From Serratia ureilytica (GTDB lineage: Bacteria > Pseudomonadota > Gammaproteobacteria > Enterobacterales > Enterobacteriaceae): a stretch of DNA of 64,000 bases. How positions within the stretch are numbered: the stretch's first letter is position 1; each line of letters starts with the position of its first letter. The position numbers were made by a program, and so were the translations under genes. A model generated the notes under the pieces. The model saw only the letters and a program-made list of their open reading frames with translations, searched no databases and was not told the DNA's origin. Where the stretch lies: assembly GCF_013375155.1 (NCBI RefSeq), contig NZ_JABXOF010000017.1:1-64000 (forward strand), read 5' to 3'. Below are positions 19,069-29,418 of this stretch, piece by piece.

Positions 19069-20835
19069 TTAGTAAGAACGCACTTTCGGCGGGAATGCCG
19101 GGCGCAGCTTCGGTTGCATGTTCACTTCACGACGCGTCATGCTTTCCGATTGCGGCAGATACAGCGAATGGCACAGCCAGTTGGCGTCATCGCGTTCCGG
19201 GTAGTCGAAGCGGCTGTGTGCGCCACGGCTCTCGGTACGGAAGTTGGCCGACACGGCGGTGGAATACGCGGTCTCCATCAGGTTATCCAACTCCAGGCAC
19301 TCGATGCGCTGGGTGTTGAACTCGCTGGAGGTATCGTCCAGGCGTGCGTTCTTCAGACGTTCACGGATCACTTTCAGTTCTTCCAGGCCCTTGGCCATCG
19401 CATCGCCTTCGCGGAATACCGAGAAGTTGTGCTGCATGCAAGACTGCAGCGCTTTGCGAATTTCGACCGGGTCTTCGCCGGAACGGGTATTGTTCCAACG
19501 GTTCAGACGATCAAGCGAAGCTTCCACGTCGGAGTCGCTGGCGTCACGGCTCACGCCCTGCTCTTCCAACGATTCCTGCAGGTGCATGCCGGCGGAACGG
19601 CCGAACACCACCAGGTCCAGCAGCGAGTTGCCGCCCAGACGGTTGGCGCCGTGCACCGATACGCAGGCGATTTCGCCCACGGCGAACAGCCCCGGGATCA
19701 CCACGTCTTCGCCTTTCTCGTTTACGGTCAACGCCTGACCGGTCACCTTGGTCGGAATGCCGCCCATCATATAGTGACAGGTTGGGATAACCGGGATCGG
19801 CTCTTTCACCGGATCGACGTGCGCGAAGGTGCGGGACAGCTCCAGAATGCCCGGCAGACGGGATTCCAGCACCTCTTTGCCCAGGTGATCCAGCTTCAGC
19901 TTGGCGTGCGGGCCCCAAGGACCGTCGCAGCCGCGGCCTTCGCGGATTTCGATCATGATCGAACGGGCAACCACGTCGCGCCCCGCCAGATCTTTGGCGT
20001 TCGGCGCATAACGCTCCATGAAGCGCTCGCCGTGTTTGTTCAGCAGGTAACCGCCTTCGCCGCGGCAGCCTTCGGTCACCAGCACGCCCGCGCCGGCGAT
20101 GCCGGTCGGGTGGAACTGCCACATTTCCATGTCCTGCACCGGCACGCCGGCGCGCAGCGCCATGCCGACACCGTCGCCGGTGTTGATGTGGGCGTTGGTG
20201 GTGGACTGGTAAATACGGCCTGCGCCGCCGGTCGCCAGCACGGTGGCCTTGGCTTTGAAGTAAACCACTTCACCGGTTTCGATGCAGATAGCCGTGGTGC
20301 CGACCACCGCGCCGTCCTGGTTTTTCACCAGATCGAGCGCATACCACTCAGAGAAAATGGTGGTGTGGTTTTTCAGGTTCTGTTGGTACAGGGTGTGCAG
20401 CAGCGCGTGGCCGGTACGGTCGGCTGCGGCGGCGGTACGCGCCGCCTGCTCGCCGCCGAAGTTCAGCGACTGGCCGCCGAACGGACGCTGATAGATGCGG
20501 CCGTCGTCCAGGCGAGAGAACGGCAGACCCATGTGTTCCAGTTCCAGAATCGCTTCCGGGCCTGTTTTACACATATATTCGATGGCGTCCTGGTCACCGA
20601 TATAGTCGGAACCTTTCACCGTGTCGTACATATGCCATTCCCAGTTGTCCTCGTGGCTGTTGCCCAGCGCGACGGTAATGCCGCCCTGGGCGGACACGGT
20701 ATGGGAACGGGTCGGGAAAACTTTGGACAGCAGGGCACAGGTCGAGCCCGCTTGGGAAATTTGCAGCGCGGCACGCATGCCCGCACCGCCGGCGCCGATT
20801 ACGACGGCATCAAACTCTCTGACTGGCAGTTTCAT
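19069..20835 (-). CDS. sdhA: succinate dehydrogenase flavoprotein subunit
   Basis: The protein has 588 residues, the E. coli length. The dinucleotide-binding motif [16 protein letters not shown] is at 9-24. Covalent FAD attachment is at His45 in [12 protein letters not shown]. Catalytic segments include [21 protein letters not shown]. It oxidises succinate to fumarate. The start codon directly abuts the sdhD stop. Confidence 0.99.
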   Translation of the reverse strand: MKLPVREFDAVVIGAGGAGMRAALQISQAGSTCALLSKVFPTRSHTVSAQGGITVALGNSHEDNWEWHMYDTVKGSDYIGDQDAIEYMCKTGPEAILELEHMGLPFSRLDDGRIYQRPFGGQSLNFGGEQAARTAAAADRTGHALLHTLYQQNLKNHTTIFSEWYALDLVKNQDGAVVGTTAICIETGEVVYFKAKATVLATGGAGRIYQSTTNAHINTGDGVGMALRAGVPVQDMEMWQFHPTGIAGAGVLVTEGCRGEGGYLLNKHGERFMERYAPNAKDLAGRDVVARSIMIEIREGRGCDGPWGPHAKLKLDHLGKEVLESRLPGILELSRTFAHVDPVKEPIPVIPTCHYMMGGIPTKVTGQALTVNEKGEDVVIPGLFAVGEIACVSVHGANRLGGNSLLDLVVFGRSAGMHLQESLEEQGVSRDASDSDVEASLDRLNRWNNTRSGEDPVEIRKALQSCMQHNFSVFREGDAMAKGLEELKVIRERLKNARLDDTSSEFNTQRIECLELDNLMETAYSTAVSANFRTESRGAHSRFDYPERDDANWLCHSLYLPQSESMTRREVNMQPKLRPAFPPKVRSY

Positions 20836-21183
20836 TTAAGCACCCCACACTACGATTGTTCCGTACAGTAAATAGACCAGCAACGCGACCACGACAGCCA
20901 GCTGCAACACCAGGCGAACCGCCAGCGGCTTGACGTAGTCCGTCAGCACCTGCCACAGCCCGATCCAGGCGTGAACCAGAATCGACAGCAAGGTCAGCAG
21001 AGTGAACACTTTCGTAATGGAAGTGGCGAAGAAACCGCGCCAGATGTCATAAGTGAGTTCCGGAGCCGTGACGAAAAAGCCCAGGATATACAGGACGTAC
21101 AGGGTGATGATGATAGCGGAAGCACGCAGCAGCAGCCAATCGTGCACGCCGTTGCGCCCTAATGCAGAAACGTTGTTTACCAT
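20836..21183 (-). CDS. sdhD: succinate dehydrogenase membrane anchor subunit
   Basis: The chosen ATG gives 115 residues, the E. coli length, starting [21 protein letters not shown]. Longer in-frame extensions upstream run antisense through sdhC coding and are not conserved. Three membrane helices are present. The haem b ligand His lies in [21 protein letters not shown]. The start overlaps the sdhC end by 7 nt. Confidence 0.97.
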   Translation of the reverse strand: MVNNVSALGRNGVHDWLLLRASAIIITLYVLYILGFFVTAPELTYDIWRGFFATSITKVFTLLTLLSILVHAWIGLWQVLTDYVKPLAVRLVLQLAVVVALLVYLLYGTIVVWGA

Positions 21184-21566
21184 ACGAGGACTCCAGCCAG
21201 AACTGACAGCACGACGGTCAGACCGATCGCCACCTGGGCGGAACGGGTGCCGGCGGCCAAACTCTCTTCGATGTAGCCAAAATCCATTAACAAGTGACGG
21301 ATGCCACCGCAAATGTGATAGGCCAGCGCCGTGAGGATGCCCCAGAATATGAATTTGACGATGAAGCTATTCATGATGGCGGCCGCCTGCAGGAACCCCT
21401 CTTGGGAAGAGAGTGACAGGCCCAGCAGCCAGAGGAGGATACCCACGGCAACGAAGGTAATTACGCCAGAGACTCGGTGTAAGATAGACGCTATCGCAGT
21501 TACGGGGAACCGGATCGTTTGCAGATCCAAGTTGACAGGTCGTTGTTTTTTCACGTATTTGCCCAC
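21177..21566 (-). CDS. sdhC: succinate dehydrogenase cytochrome b556 subunit
   Basis: The 129-residue protein has the family motif [26 protein letters not shown] near the N-terminus. The second family signature, with the haem ligand His, is in [21 protein letters not shown]. It has three membrane helices. The start codon is GTG (GTG GGC AAA TAC). It is the first gene of sdhCDAB and probably co-transcribed with sucABCD. Confidence 0.97.
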   Translation of the reverse strand: MGKYVKKQRPVNLDLQTIRFPVTAIASILHRVSGVITFVAVGILLWLLGLSLSSQEGFLQAAAIMNSFIVKFIFWGILTALAYHICGGIRHLLMDFGYIEESLAAGTRSAQVAIGLTVVLSVLAGVLVW

Positions 21567-21802
21567 ACAGCTCTTATTATTTTCCTTCCTCCGGGCCTGG
21601 GCGGGGATCAGACAGCGTTAAGAGCCTAAAACCCTTACACGTCACGCGCTCAAACATCAACATCCTCTGTGCTCAAACGGCGCGCATTTATAACGCTGGG
21701 TGCTCCTACTTCAGGGTAATCCGGAGACCTGGCGGCAGTATAGGAGGATCACATTCTGATTACAATTCTCATACAACCGCTTTGATAACATTTCCCCCGA
21801 AC

Positions 21803-21818
21803 AGTGATTCAGATCACG
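21803..21818. promoter_or_regulatory. CRP-like site upstream of sdhC
   Basis: AGTGATTCAGATCACG keeps the GTGA-N6-TCAC core of CRP sites. It lies 237 bp upstream of the sdhC start. E. coli sdhC carries a CRP site at a comparable place, consistent with catabolite control. Confidence 0.6.
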
Positions 21819-21852
21819 AATTTCACAATTAGTGCAAAATTAATTATCTGAT

Positions 21853-21883
21853 TTGACAAGAGATCAACATTTCCATTACATAT
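21853..21883 (+). promoter_or_regulatory. candidate gltA promoter
   Basis: TTGACA at 21853-21858 is followed by TTACAT (21876-21881, 17-bp spacer) or TACATA (19-bp spacer). Transcription from here would give an approximately 400-nt gltA leader. This is inferred from motif and position only. Confidence 0.45.
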
Positions 21884-21967
21884 AGGGGCACAAACGGTCC
21901 TATGATGCGCTACGGGTCAGCAGATACACTTCCCCCCGGGTTCGAGTTATGCAACAGTGTATTTGGC

Positions 21968-22059
21968 GAACCTATCCCAATAGCCGTTGTTTCCCGCTCG
22001 ATTTTGCCGGCGTCAAAAAGCAAATAAAGCAAATAAAAACAGTTTATTGGGATAGGTTC
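21968..22059. repeat. 92-bp inverted-repeat (MITE-like) element in the gltA leader
   Basis: The terminal 15-mers are perfect inverse complements: GAACCTATCCCAATA at 21968-21982 and TATTGGGATAGGTTC at 22045-22059. Inside is a tandem duplication of AAAGCAAAT (22017-22025 and 22026-22034). No reading frame is present. It looks like a small palindromic repeat inserted between the sdhC and gltA promoters. Confidence 0.7.
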
Positions 22060-22295
22060 ACATCTCTTCGAACAGCTCATAGGTAAGATTAACAGACTAT
22101 AACGAATTACTCTGAATCGTTAACAACTGGTCACCCGTCTCGTTCGCCTGGTCAGCACTCTGTACCCTACCCGCGCACAGTTGCGCAGTCGCTCACAGAG
22201 TTAGCGTCCGCACCATTTTTTGCGGGCAACCTGCAGAGATTTAAGGTATTTCAGTTGTTAGTGGTTTTTAAAATAAGGCGCTAAGGAGACAGTAA

Positions 22296-23588
22296 ATGAC
22301 TGATAAGAAAGCGACGCTAACCATTAACGACAGCGAAGCTCCGATCGAACTGGGCGTATTGACACCGACACTGGGCCCTGATGTCCTCGATGTCCGCGCT
22401 CTGGGTTCCAAAGGTTATTTCACATTTGATCCCGGCTTTACCTCCACCGCTTCTTGCGAATCCAAGATTACCTTCATCGACGGCGACAAAGGCGTGCTGC
22501 TGCACCGCGGCTTCCCTATCGAACAGCTGGCGAAAGAATCTTCCTACCTGGAAGTGTGCTACATCCTGCTGTACGGCGAGACCCCGACGCCGGAAGAGTT
22601 CGAGACCTTCAAAACGACCGTAACCCGCCACACCATGATCCACGACCAGATCACCCATCTGTTCCGTGGCTTCCGTCGCGACTCGCACCCGATGGCGGTG
22701 CTGTGCGGCGTGACCGGCGCGCTGGCGGCGTTCTACCACGATGCGCTGGACGTCAACAACGAGCGTCACCGTGAAATCACCGCGTTCCGTCTGCTGTCCA
22801 AAATGCCGACCGTGGCCGCGATGTGCTACAAATACTCCCTGGGCCAGCCGTTCGTTTATCCGCGCAACGATCTGTCCTATGCCGGCAACTTCCTGCACAT
22901 GATGTTCGCCACCCCGTGCGAAGAGTACGTGGTGAACCCGGTATTGGAACGCGCCATGGATCGCATCCTGATCCTGCACGCCGACCATGAGCAGAACGCC
23001 TCTACCTCGACCGTGCGCACCGCCGGCTCTTCCGGCGCCAACCCGTTCGCCTGCATCGCGGCCGGCATCGCCTCCCTGTGGGGGCCGGCGCACGGCGGCG
23101 CCAACGAAGCGGCGCTGAAAATGCTGGAAGAGATCAAGACCGTCGATCACATTCCGGAATTCATCAAGCGCGCCAAGGACAAGAACGACTCCTTCCGCCT
23201 GATGGGCTTCGGCCACCGCGTGTACAAGAACTACGATCCGCGCGCCACCGTGATGCGCGAGACCTGTCACGAAGTGCTGAAAGAGCTGAACAAGAAGGAC
23301 GACAACCTGCTGCAGGTGGCGATGGAGCTGGAGCACATCGCGCTGAACGACCCGTACTTCATCGAGAAGAAACTGTACCCGAACGTCGACTTCTACTCCG
23401 GCATCATCCTGAAGGCGATGGGCATTCCTTCTTCCATGTTCACCGTGATCTTCGCCATCGCGCGCACCATCGGCTGGATCGCGCACTGGAACGAAATGCA
23501 CGACGAAGGCATCAAAATTGCCCGTCCGCGTCAGCTGTACACCGGCTATGCCGAGCGTGATTTCAAATCCCAGCTGAAAACCAAGTAA
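22296..23588 (+). CDS. gltA: type II citrate synthase
   Basis: The 430-residue protein is close to E. coli GltA (427). Catalytic motifs are visible: [24 protein letters not shown] with the oxaloacetate His, [13 protein letters not shown] with the second His, and NVDFYSG with the catalytic Asp. It condenses acetyl-CoA with oxaloacetate. The ATG is preceded by AAGGAGA. It is transcribed divergently from sdhC and convergently with nei. Confidence 0.99.
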   Translation: MTDKKATLTINDSEAPIELGVLTPTLGPDVLDVRALGSKGYFTFDPGFTSTASCESKITFIDGDKGVLLHRGFPIEQLAKESSYLEVCYILLYGETPTPEEFETFKTTVTRHTMIHDQITHLFRGFRRDSHPMAVLCGVTGALAAFYHDALDVNNERHREITAFRLLSKMPTVAAMCYKYSLGQPFVYPRNDLSYAGNFLHMMFATPCEEYVVNPVLERAMDRILILHADHEQNASTSTVRTAGSSGANPFACIAAGIASLWGPAHGGANEAALKMLEEIKTVDHIPEFIKRAKDKNDSFRLMGFGHRVYKNYDPRATVMRETCHEVLKELNKKDDNLLQVAMELEHIALNDPYFIEKKLYPNVDFYSGIILKAMGIPSSMFTVIFAIARTIGWIAHWNEMHDEGIKIARPRQLYTGYAERDFKSQLKTK

Positions 23589-23615
23589 GCCGCTTCCCCG
23601 GCTGAAACCGCACAG

Positions 23616-23643
23616 CGCCGCCCCTTCGGGCGGCGTTTTTTTT
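23616..23643 (+). terminator. rho-independent terminator of gltA
   Basis: CGCCGCCC-CTTC-GGGCGGCG is a perfect 8-bp stem with a tetraloop-like centre, followed by eight T residues on the plus strand. It directly abuts the nei stop. Confidence 0.92.
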
Positions 23644-23645
23644 GC

Positions 23646-24437
23646 TTATTTCTGGCAGCCCGGGCACCAATAAAACGGCCGCGACGACAGGTCGGTGCGC
23701 ACAATCATCGCGCCGCAGCGCTCACAGGGCTCGCCGCTGCGATGAAACACCTTGAAGCGAAACAGCGCGCCGTGATGGCGGTTCTCATCCGCCTGCCCAC
23801 GCGTCTGATAGGAAAGACGCGGCACCGCCAGCAGCGCCTCCGCCAGACGCCAAAGCGCTTCCGGCGCCAGATCCTGCGGTTTGTGCTGCGGCGCCAGTTC
23901 GGCCTGCCACAGAATTTCGGCGCGCAGATAATTGCCCAATCCGGCGAGAAACGCCTGGTCGAGCAGCATGCCGCCCAGCTGCCTGCGGCGAAAACGCGGC
24001 GTCAGCAAACGCTCCTGCACCTCATCCACCGTCAACGTCATGTCCAGCACGTCGGGGCCGATGCGTTGCAGGAACGGGTGCTGTTCTATCTCCTCGCGCG
24101 GCCCGACGGTGATGTCAGACGCGCTGTAGAGCAATATTGCGCTGCGAGCGGTTTCCAGCCGCACCCGCAGATCGCGCTTGGTCTCCGGCGTCTCTCCTGC
24201 CGCCGCCACTTTCCACACGCCATACAGCTGGTTATGGCTGTACATCGTCAGCCCATTGGAGAAATGGGTCAGCAGCGCCTTGCCGCGCGGCTCGATGGCG
24301 ACGATGCGCTCGCCGATCAGACGCTGGCGATAGTGTTTCAACTGAGGAAAAGCGAAATCGACGGCGGTCAACGGCTGATCGATCACCGCCGCCGCCAGTT
24401 TGTCCGCCGCCCGGCGAATCTCCGGTCCTTCCGGCAT
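23646..24437 (-). CDS. nei: endonuclease VIII
   Basis: A bifunctional DNA glycosylase/AP lyase of the Fpg/Nei family (263 residues). It starts [15 protein letters not shown], where Pro2 (after Met removal) and Glu3 are catalytic. A conserved Lys lies in [11 protein letters not shown]. The H2TH region is followed by the zinc finger [24 protein letters not shown]. It repairs oxidised pyrimidines. It is 54 nt downstream of pcp, a gap with a strong hairpin at 24457-24480. Confidence 0.97.
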   Translation of the reverse strand: MPEGPEIRRAADKLAAAVIDQPLTAVDFAFPQLKHYRQRLIGERIVAIEPRGKALLTHFSNGLTMYSHNQLYGVWKVAAAGETPETKRDLRVRLETARSAILLYSASDITVGPREEIEQHPFLQRIGPDVLDMTLTVDEVQERLLTPRFRRRQLGGMLLDQAFLAGLGNYLRAEILWQAELAPQHKPQDLAPEALWRLAEALLAVPRLSYQTRGQADENRHHGALFRFKVFHRSGEPCERCGAMIVRTDLSSRPFYWCPGCQK

Positions 24438-24456
24438 AGACCACTCCTTGCGTAGG

Positions 24457-24480
24457 CCCGGCGCAGCCCGGTGCGCCGGG
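24457..24480 (-). repeat. pcp-nei intercistronic stem-loop
   Basis: CCCGGCGCA and TGCGCCGGG form a perfect 9-bp stem with a 6-nt loop. No T run follows in the minus direction, so read-through from pcp into nei is possible. Confidence 0.6.
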
Positions 24481-24491
24481 AGTGTTCTTGA

Positions 24492-25136
24492 TTAATGCGT
24501 TGCGCCACCCACCACTTTCAGATCGTGTTCCACCTGCAAAGCAATGGAAACGGCCAGCTCCAGCGCAAACAGCACCGTCGAAGCCGCCATGCTCGGCGCA
24601 CCGGGGTGGGCCGCCGCCTGTTCCGGCAGGTACGGAATATGGATAAAACCGCCCTTCACCTCACGCTGGCCGCTCAAACGGTGCAGCAGCCCATACATCA
24701 CATGGTTGCACACGTAGGTGCCGGCAGTCTGCGAAACGGCGGCCGGAATGCCGGCCTCGCGCATCGAACTGACCATCGCTTTGATCGGCAAGGTGCTGAA
24801 ATAGGCCGCCGGACCGCCGGCGACGATCGGCTCATCCACCGGCTGCTGCCCCTGATTGTCGGGAATGCGCGCATCGTCGACGTTGATCGCCACCCGTTCA
24901 ATCGTGATATCGGTGCGGCCGCCGGCCTGGCCGATAGCCAGCACCATCACCGGCTGCACCTCATCGATCGCCGCATTGAGCGCCTCCAGCGCCGCGCCGA
25001 ACACGCACGGCAGCTGGCGCGCCACGATGCGCGTGCCGACCAGCTCCATATCATTGAGCTGCTTCACCACTTCCCAGGAGGGGTTAAGGCGCTCACCGCC
25101 AAACGGCTCAAAGCCGGTAATCAATACTTTTTGCAT
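24492..25136 (-). CDS. pcp: pyroglutamyl-peptidase I (pyrrolidone-carboxylate peptidase)
   Basis: A C15 cysteine peptidase of 214 residues. It begins [21 protein letters not shown]. The catalytic Cys is in [15 protein letters not shown], the His in [12 protein letters not shown], and the Glu in the [13 protein letters not shown] segment. It removes N-terminal pyroglutamate from peptides in the cytoplasm. It is the last gene of an operon with DUF979, DUF969 and 5-oxoprolinase genes, so its product pyroglutamate would feed PxpABC. Confidence 0.96.
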   Translation of the reverse strand: MQKVLITGFEPFGGERLNPSWEVVKQLNDMELVGTRIVARQLPCVFGAALEALNAAIDEVQPVMVLAIGQAGGRTDITIERVAINVDDARIPDNQGQQPVDEPIVAGGPAAYFSTLPIKAMVSSMREAGIPAAVSQTAGTYVCNHVMYGLLHRLSGQREVKGGFIHIPYLPEQAAAHPGAPSMAASTVLFALELAVSIALQVEHDLKVVGGATH

Positions 25137-25144
25137 CCTTACTC

Positions 25145-26164
25145 CTACAGGAACATCAGGAAATACAGCAGGAACACGTTAACCAACAGCAGCAGCACGC
25201 CGGTCGGCACCTGCGCCTTGATCACCGCATTCTTGTCCGGCAACTCCAGCAGCGCCGCCGGCACAATGTTGAAGTTCGCCGCCATCGGCGTCATCAGGGT
25301 GCCGCAATAGCCGGAGAACATGCCGATCGCCGCCATCACCGCCGGGTTGCCGCCGTGCTGCAACACCAGGATCGGAATGCCGATGCCGGCGGTAACGATC
25401 GGGAAAGCGGCGAAGGCGTTGCCCATCACCATGGTCAGCACCGCCATACCGATAGCGTAGACCGCCACGGCGATAAAACGGTTATCGACCGCCAGATATT
25501 CCTGGGTCAAATGCGAGATCGCGGTGCCGACGCCGGCGACGGTAAACAGCAGCCCCAGCGTGGCGAGGATCTGCGGCAGAATGAACGCCCAGCCGATCGA
25601 ATCCAGCAGGCGCCGCGCTTCCTGTATCGGCTGCAGCGCCTTCTCATGGGTCATTGTCACCGCGATCGCCAACCCGATCAGGCAGCCGACGGTCATCGAG
25701 AACAGGGTAATTAGCGTCGCGTGGTTACCGCTGCCGAATACCGCGTTTTGCAACGCCGGCACGTTGTTGAACAGCAGCACGCCGACCACCGTCACCACCG
25801 GGATCGCCAGCGCGGGAATGAACAGCTTGTTGCCCAGGCGCTTGGCGCTCGCCTCGCGCTCCTGCGGCGTCCGCTGGTGATAGCTGCCGAGGCGCACGCC
25901 GCCGAAGCCGGCAATCAGGGCCATCACCACCACCACCGCGCCAACGATGATATGCAGCATGCGTTTTTCGTTACTGCCCTCGCCCAGTACATCGCCCAGC
26001 AGGCGATAAGTCCAGTCGCCGACCAGGAATACCAGGCCGTACAGCCCCCAAAACAGCCCGGTGGTGATGCGGCGCGGGTTGGCGCGATCGCGCAAGGACA
26101 TCACCGCCACAATCAGCAGCACCGCGCCGGCCAGCCAGTAAAGGTATTGTTGCTGGAAGTTCAT
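25145..26164 (-). CDS. DUF979 family membrane protein, possible pyroglutamate transporter component
   Basis: A polytopic inner-membrane protein of 339 residues with about nine or ten hydrophobic segments. It begins with the DUF979-type start [22 protein letters not shown]. Its ATG overlaps the DUF969 gene stop (ATGA). The two families occur as adjacent partners. Placement between pcp and pxpA suggests uptake of 5-oxoproline or pyroglutamyl peptides. The transport role is inference from context; no substrate residue can be named. Confidence 0.85.
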   Translation of the reverse strand: MNFQQQYLYWLAGAVLLIVAVMSLRDRANPRRITTGLFWGLYGLVFLVGDWTYRLLGDVLGEGSNEKRMLHIIVGAVVVVMALIAGFGGVRLGSYHQRTPQEREASAKRLGNKLFIPALAIPVVTVVGVLLFNNVPALQNAVFGSGNHATLITLFSMTVGCLIGLAIAVTMTHEKALQPIQEARRLLDSIGWAFILPQILATLGLLFTVAGVGTAISHLTQEYLAVDNRFIAVAVYAIGMAVLTMVMGNAFAAFPIVTAGIGIPILVLQHGGNPAVMAAIGMFSGYCGTLMTPMAANFNIVPAALLELPDKNAVIKAQVPTGVLLLLVNVFLLYFLMFL

Positions 26165-26892
26165 CGCGCTTCCCCCTTCGCCTGCAGCGCCGCCTGATTC
26201 AGCTGCGCCAGCTCGGCGCTCAGCTGTTTATCCATCCGATACAGCCGGAACGCGTGGATCAGGAAAGCGAAAATGGCGGTCGGAATGCCCCACAGCGCGA
26301 TATGCAGCGGCTCGGTCTGAATGCCGCCGGACTCCAGCATAAAGTTATGCATGAAGATGATCGCACCGAAGGCCACGAAGATATCCTCGCCGAAGAACAG
26401 CCCGACGTTGTCGGTAGCGGCCGACATGGCGCGCAGGCGGTGGCGGGTACGCTCCGGCAGCTCGCCGTAGCGGTTTTCCGTCGCCCCTTCCGCCATCGGC
26501 GCCAGCAGCGGCCGCACCATCTGCGGATGCCCGCCCAGGCTGGTCAGCCCCATCGCCGCGGTGATCTCGCGCACGAACAGGTACACGATCAGCAAACGGC
26601 CGGCGGTGGCGCTTTTGATCTTGGCGATCCACGCCTGCGCCCGCTCTTTCAGCCCGTGACGTTCCAGCAGGCCGATCACCGCCAGCGGCAGCAGCAGGAT
26701 CAGCGGCAGGTTTCGGGTATTGAGAAAGCCCTCGCCGAGCTTTTCCAGAATGACGTCCAGCGGCATCAGCGCCGCCAGACCGGTGATGATGCCGGCGGCG
26801 ATCACCACCAGCACCGGATTGAAACGCAACACAAACCCGACCACGATCGCGGCGATGCCGATCAGTGGCCAGAGATTCACGGCCTGTTCCAT
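26161..26892 (-). CDS. DUF969 family membrane protein, partner of the DUF979 protein
   Basis: An inner-membrane protein of 243 residues with about six membrane segments. It has the conserved block REITAAMGLTSLGGHPQMVRPLLAPMAEGA and a later ATDNVGLFFGEDIFVAFGAI. It overlaps the DUF979 gene by 4 nt, implying fixed stoichiometry, and follows pxpA by 54 nt. Such conserved loop motifs between helices are typical of secondary carriers. The function is not proven. Confidence 0.85.
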   Translation of the reverse strand: MEQAVNLWPLIGIAAIVVGFVLRFNPVLVVIAAGIITGLAALMPLDVILEKLGEGFLNTRNLPLILLLPLAVIGLLERHGLKERAQAWIAKIKSATAGRLLIVYLFVREITAAMGLTSLGGHPQMVRPLLAPMAEGATENRYGELPERTRHRLRAMSAATDNVGLFFGEDIFVAFGAIIFMHNFMLESGGIQTEPLHIALWGIPTAIFAFLIHAFRLYRMDKQLSAELAQLNQAALQAKGEAR

Positions 26893-26946
26893 AGTCTTCC
26901 CTCGATATTTTCTAATAATTTTTTGTTTGTGATGTTGTGTCTTGCT

Positions 26947-27687
26947 TTACTGCTCTGCGCTGACGCGGATGCCCTGTTGAACAAAACTGTCCCGCAGCTT
27001 GCGCGCATACGCCAGCGCATGCTCGCCGTCCCCGTGCAGGCAGACGGTCTCCGCCTGTACGGCGGTCCAAACGCCATCGACGCTGCGCACCCGGTGATGG
27101 CGCACCATCTCCAGGGTTTGCGCCAGCGCCTGTTCGTCATCCTCGATCAATGCCCCCGGCAAACCGCGCGGCACCAGCGTGCCGTCGGCCTGATAACCGC
27201 GATCGGCGAACACCTCCTGCCGGGTGGTCAGACCGAGCCGTTGCCCGGCGCGGATCAGCTCGCTGCCGGCCAGCCCCACCAGCCGCAGCGCCGGATCGAC
27301 CGCCTGCACCGCCCGGGCGATGGCTTCCGCCAGCGCCGGCTCAACCGCCGCCTGGTTGTACAGCATGCCGTGCGGCTTAACGTGCACCATCACCCCGCCC
27401 TCGGCGCGGGCGATGGCCGCCAGCGCCCCGAGCTGATACACCACCTGCGCGTACACCGTTTCCGGCGGCAGCTGCATGCGAGTGCGGCCGAAATTCTCCC
27501 GATCGGGAAAACTCGGGTGGGCGCCGATCGCCACGCCGTACTGCAATGCCCAGCGCACCGACTGACGCATGGTCTGCGCATCGCCGGCGTGGAAGCCGCA
27601 GGCGATGTTGGCCGAACTCACCAATTGCAACAGCGCCTGGTCGTTGGCGCAGCCTTCGCCGAGATCGGCGTTCAAATCAACGATCAT
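26947..27687 (-). CDS. pxpA: 5-oxoprolinase subunit PxpA
   Basis: A LamB/YcsF family protein of 246 residues. The chosen ATG gives [20 protein letters not shown], aligned with E. coli PxpA, with GGGGG upstream; an ATG five codons earlier is less likely. Motifs include [30 protein letters not shown] and [11 protein letters not shown]. With PxpB and PxpC it performs ATP-dependent opening of 5-oxoproline to glutamate. The start overlaps the end of pxpC by 11 nt. Confidence 0.96.
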   Translation of the reverse strand: MIVDLNADLGEGCANDQALLQLVSSANIACGFHAGDAQTMRQSVRWALQYGVAIGAHPSFPDRENFGRTRMQLPPETVYAQVVYQLGALAAIARAEGGVMVHVKPHGMLYNQAAVEPALAEAIARAVQAVDPALRLVGLAGSELIRAGQRLGLTTRQEVFADRGYQADGTLVPRGLPGALIEDDEQALAQTLEMVRHHRVRSVDGVWTAVQAETVCLHGDGEHALAYARKLRDSFVQQGIRVSAEQ

Positions 27688-28609
27688 GTAACCCCCAGGC
27701 AATCTGTCGAAGGAAAAGATCCTGCTCGGCCTTGGCGCGCTGCGCCTCGGCCAGTGAACAGAGAACGAAATGGATCGGTTCGCCGAGACGGATCTGCGCC
27801 AAATGGTAAAGATCGGCTTCGATCACGCAGGCGATGCGCGGGTAACCGCCGGTGGTTTGCGCATCGGCCATCAGCACGATCGGCTGGCCGTTGTGCGGCA
27901 CCTGCACCACGCCGGGCATCAGGCCGTGCGACAGCATCTCTCTGTCGGTGGTGCGTGCCAGCGGCGTGCCGCCGTGCAGACGGTAGCCCATGCGGTTGCT
28001 CTGCGGGCTGAGCTGCCAGGCGGCGCGCCAAAACGCATCTTGCGCCTCTTCGCTGAATTCGGCGTACTCCGGCCCCGGCAACGCACGGATGCGATTGGTA
28101 AACAGCAACTGCTTCACGCCACAGCGGGTTTGCGGCAGCGCGGTGGATTTGCCCAGCGGCAACCGATCGCCGTCCTTCAGATTACGCCCCTCGCACCCGC
28201 CAAAAGCGGCTTTCATGTCGGTGCTGCGCGAGCCCAGCATTTCCGGCACGGCGATACCGCCGGCGATCGCGAGATAACTGCGCATGCCGCGCTTCGGCGT
28301 GCCCAGCACCAGACGCTGCCCCTTTTTCACCGGGTAGCGCCAGCCGGTCCACAGCGGCTTACCGTCCAGCTGCGCGTCGCAGCCAGCGCCGGTCAGGGCG
28401 ATCCAGCCAGGGCGGGTAAACTCGGCGCTGAACTGGCCAAGGGTGATCTCCAGCCCGGCGGCCTCAGGCGCATTGCCCACCAGCAGGTTGGCGATCTTCA
28501 GCGCCGGTTGATCCAGCGCCCCGCCGGTGCTGATGCCCAGGCGGCGGAATCCCTCGCGGCCCAAATCCTGCACCGTGGTATAGATGCCGGCACGCAGAAT
28601 AATCAGCAT
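27677..28609 (-). CDS. pxpC: 5-oxoprolinase subunit PxpC
   Basis: A 310-residue protein of the biotin-dependent carboxyltransferase / allophanate hydrolase subunit 2 family. It begins [27 protein letters not shown]. Family signatures include [21 protein letters not shown] and [10 protein letters not shown]. It is the second gene of the operon and overlaps both pxpB and pxpA, so the three subunits are translationally coupled. Confidence 0.95.
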   Translation of the reverse strand: MLIILRAGIYTTVQDLGREGFRRLGISTGGALDQPALKIANLLVGNAPEAAGLEITLGQFSAEFTRPGWIALTGAGCDAQLDGKPLWTGWRYPVKKGQRLVLGTPKRGMRSYLAIAGGIAVPEMLGSRSTDMKAAFGGCEGRNLKDGDRLPLGKSTALPQTRCGVKQLLFTNRIRALPGPEYAEFSEEAQDAFWRAAWQLSPQSNRMGYRLHGGTPLARTTDREMLSHGLMPGVVQVPHNGQPIVLMADAQTTGGYPRIACVIEADLYHLAQIRLGEPIHFVLCSLAEAQRAKAEQDLFLRQIAWGLHDR

Positions 28610-29259
28610 ACGCCCTCCTTCTGCGGCACGAAGCGCACGTTATCGCCCGGGCGCAGCAGCGTCGGCGGCATTTCATGCGGATTGAACAGCGCCAGCGGCG
28701 TGCGGCCAATCAGTTGCCAGCCGCCGGGCGTCACCAGCGGATAGATGCCGGTCTGGCCGCCGCCGATACCGACGGAGCCGGCCGCCACCGCCAGACGCGG
28801 TTCGGCGCGGCGCGGCGTCGCCAGTTTTTCCGGCATGCCGCCCAAATAGGAGAAGCCCGGCTGAAAGCCGAGAAAATAGACCACGTAAGCCGCCGCCGCA
28901 TGGCATTCCACCACCTGTCGCGGCGTCATGCCGGTATGGCGCGCCACCTCATCCAGATCAGGGCCCTGTTCCCCGCCGTAGACAACCGGGATCTCCACCT
29001 GACGCGACTCCGGCGTCAGGCGCTCTTTGCTTTCCCACCCCTGCTGCAGTAACGCGAGCATCGCTTCGGCGTCAGCCTGCGGCGTATGCAACAGCAGCGT
29101 CAGGTTGTTCATTCCCGGCACCACTTCCCGCACGTCAGGATGATGATTCAGCTTTTCCGCCAGCGCCCAGATGCGCTGCTGGCTCGGCAACGTCACCGGC
29201 GGTGACAGTTCAAGCACTACCGCTCTTTCACCTAAAAGGTAATAACGCGCTTGTTGCAC
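28603..29259 (-). CDS. pxpB: 5-oxoprolinase subunit PxpB
   Basis: A KipI / allophanate hydrolase subunit 1 family protein. I chose the GTG at 29259, preceded by AAGGAG, giving 218 residues as in E. coli ([21 protein letters not shown]). Upstream in-frame ATGs fall in the promoter. Signatures are [36 protein letters not shown] and [27 protein letters not shown]. It is the first gene of the operon. Confidence 0.95.
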   Translation of the reverse strand: MQQARYYLLGERAVVLELSPPVTLPSQQRIWALAEKLNHHPDVREVVPGMNNLTLLLHTPQADAEAMLALLQQGWESKERLTPESRQVEIPVVYGGEQGPDLDEVARHTGMTPRQVVECHAAAAYVVYFLGFQPGFSYLGGMPEKLATPRRAEPRLAVAAGSVGIGGGQTGIYPLVTPGGWQLIGRTPLALFNPHEMPPTLLRPGDNVRFVPQKEGVC

Positions 29260-29299
29260 CCTTATTCTCCTTATTATTATCGCGCTGAAAAACACACCA

Positions 29300-29328
29300 G
29301 TTATGCGTGACGCAGCCCCGGCTGTCAA
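29300..29328 (-). promoter_or_regulatory. promoter of the pxpBCA-DUF969-DUF979-pcp operon
   Basis: On the minus strand a perfect -35 TTGACA (29328-29323) and CATAAC (29305-29300) are separated by 17 bp. The predicted start is about 35 nt before the pxpB GTG. No operator is obvious. Confidence 0.65.
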
Positions 29329-29418
29329 TAGAACGCAACCATAAGGAAAATAAGGAAATAGCGCGATAAAAGGATTCAGCCGGCGCGCAGGCCGGGCTGG
29401 ATCCGACGCAGAAAAAAA

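Larger units (their letters stand above)
21567..22295. other. 729-bp divergent sdhC-gltA control region
   Basis: No protein-coding frame is supported. It contains a CRP-like site (21803-21818), a probable gltA promoter (21853-21883) and a 92-bp inverted-repeat element (21968-22059). These are listed separately. The last 230 bp before gltA shows a good ribosome-binding site (AAGGAGA) and nothing else clear. Confidence 0.7.
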
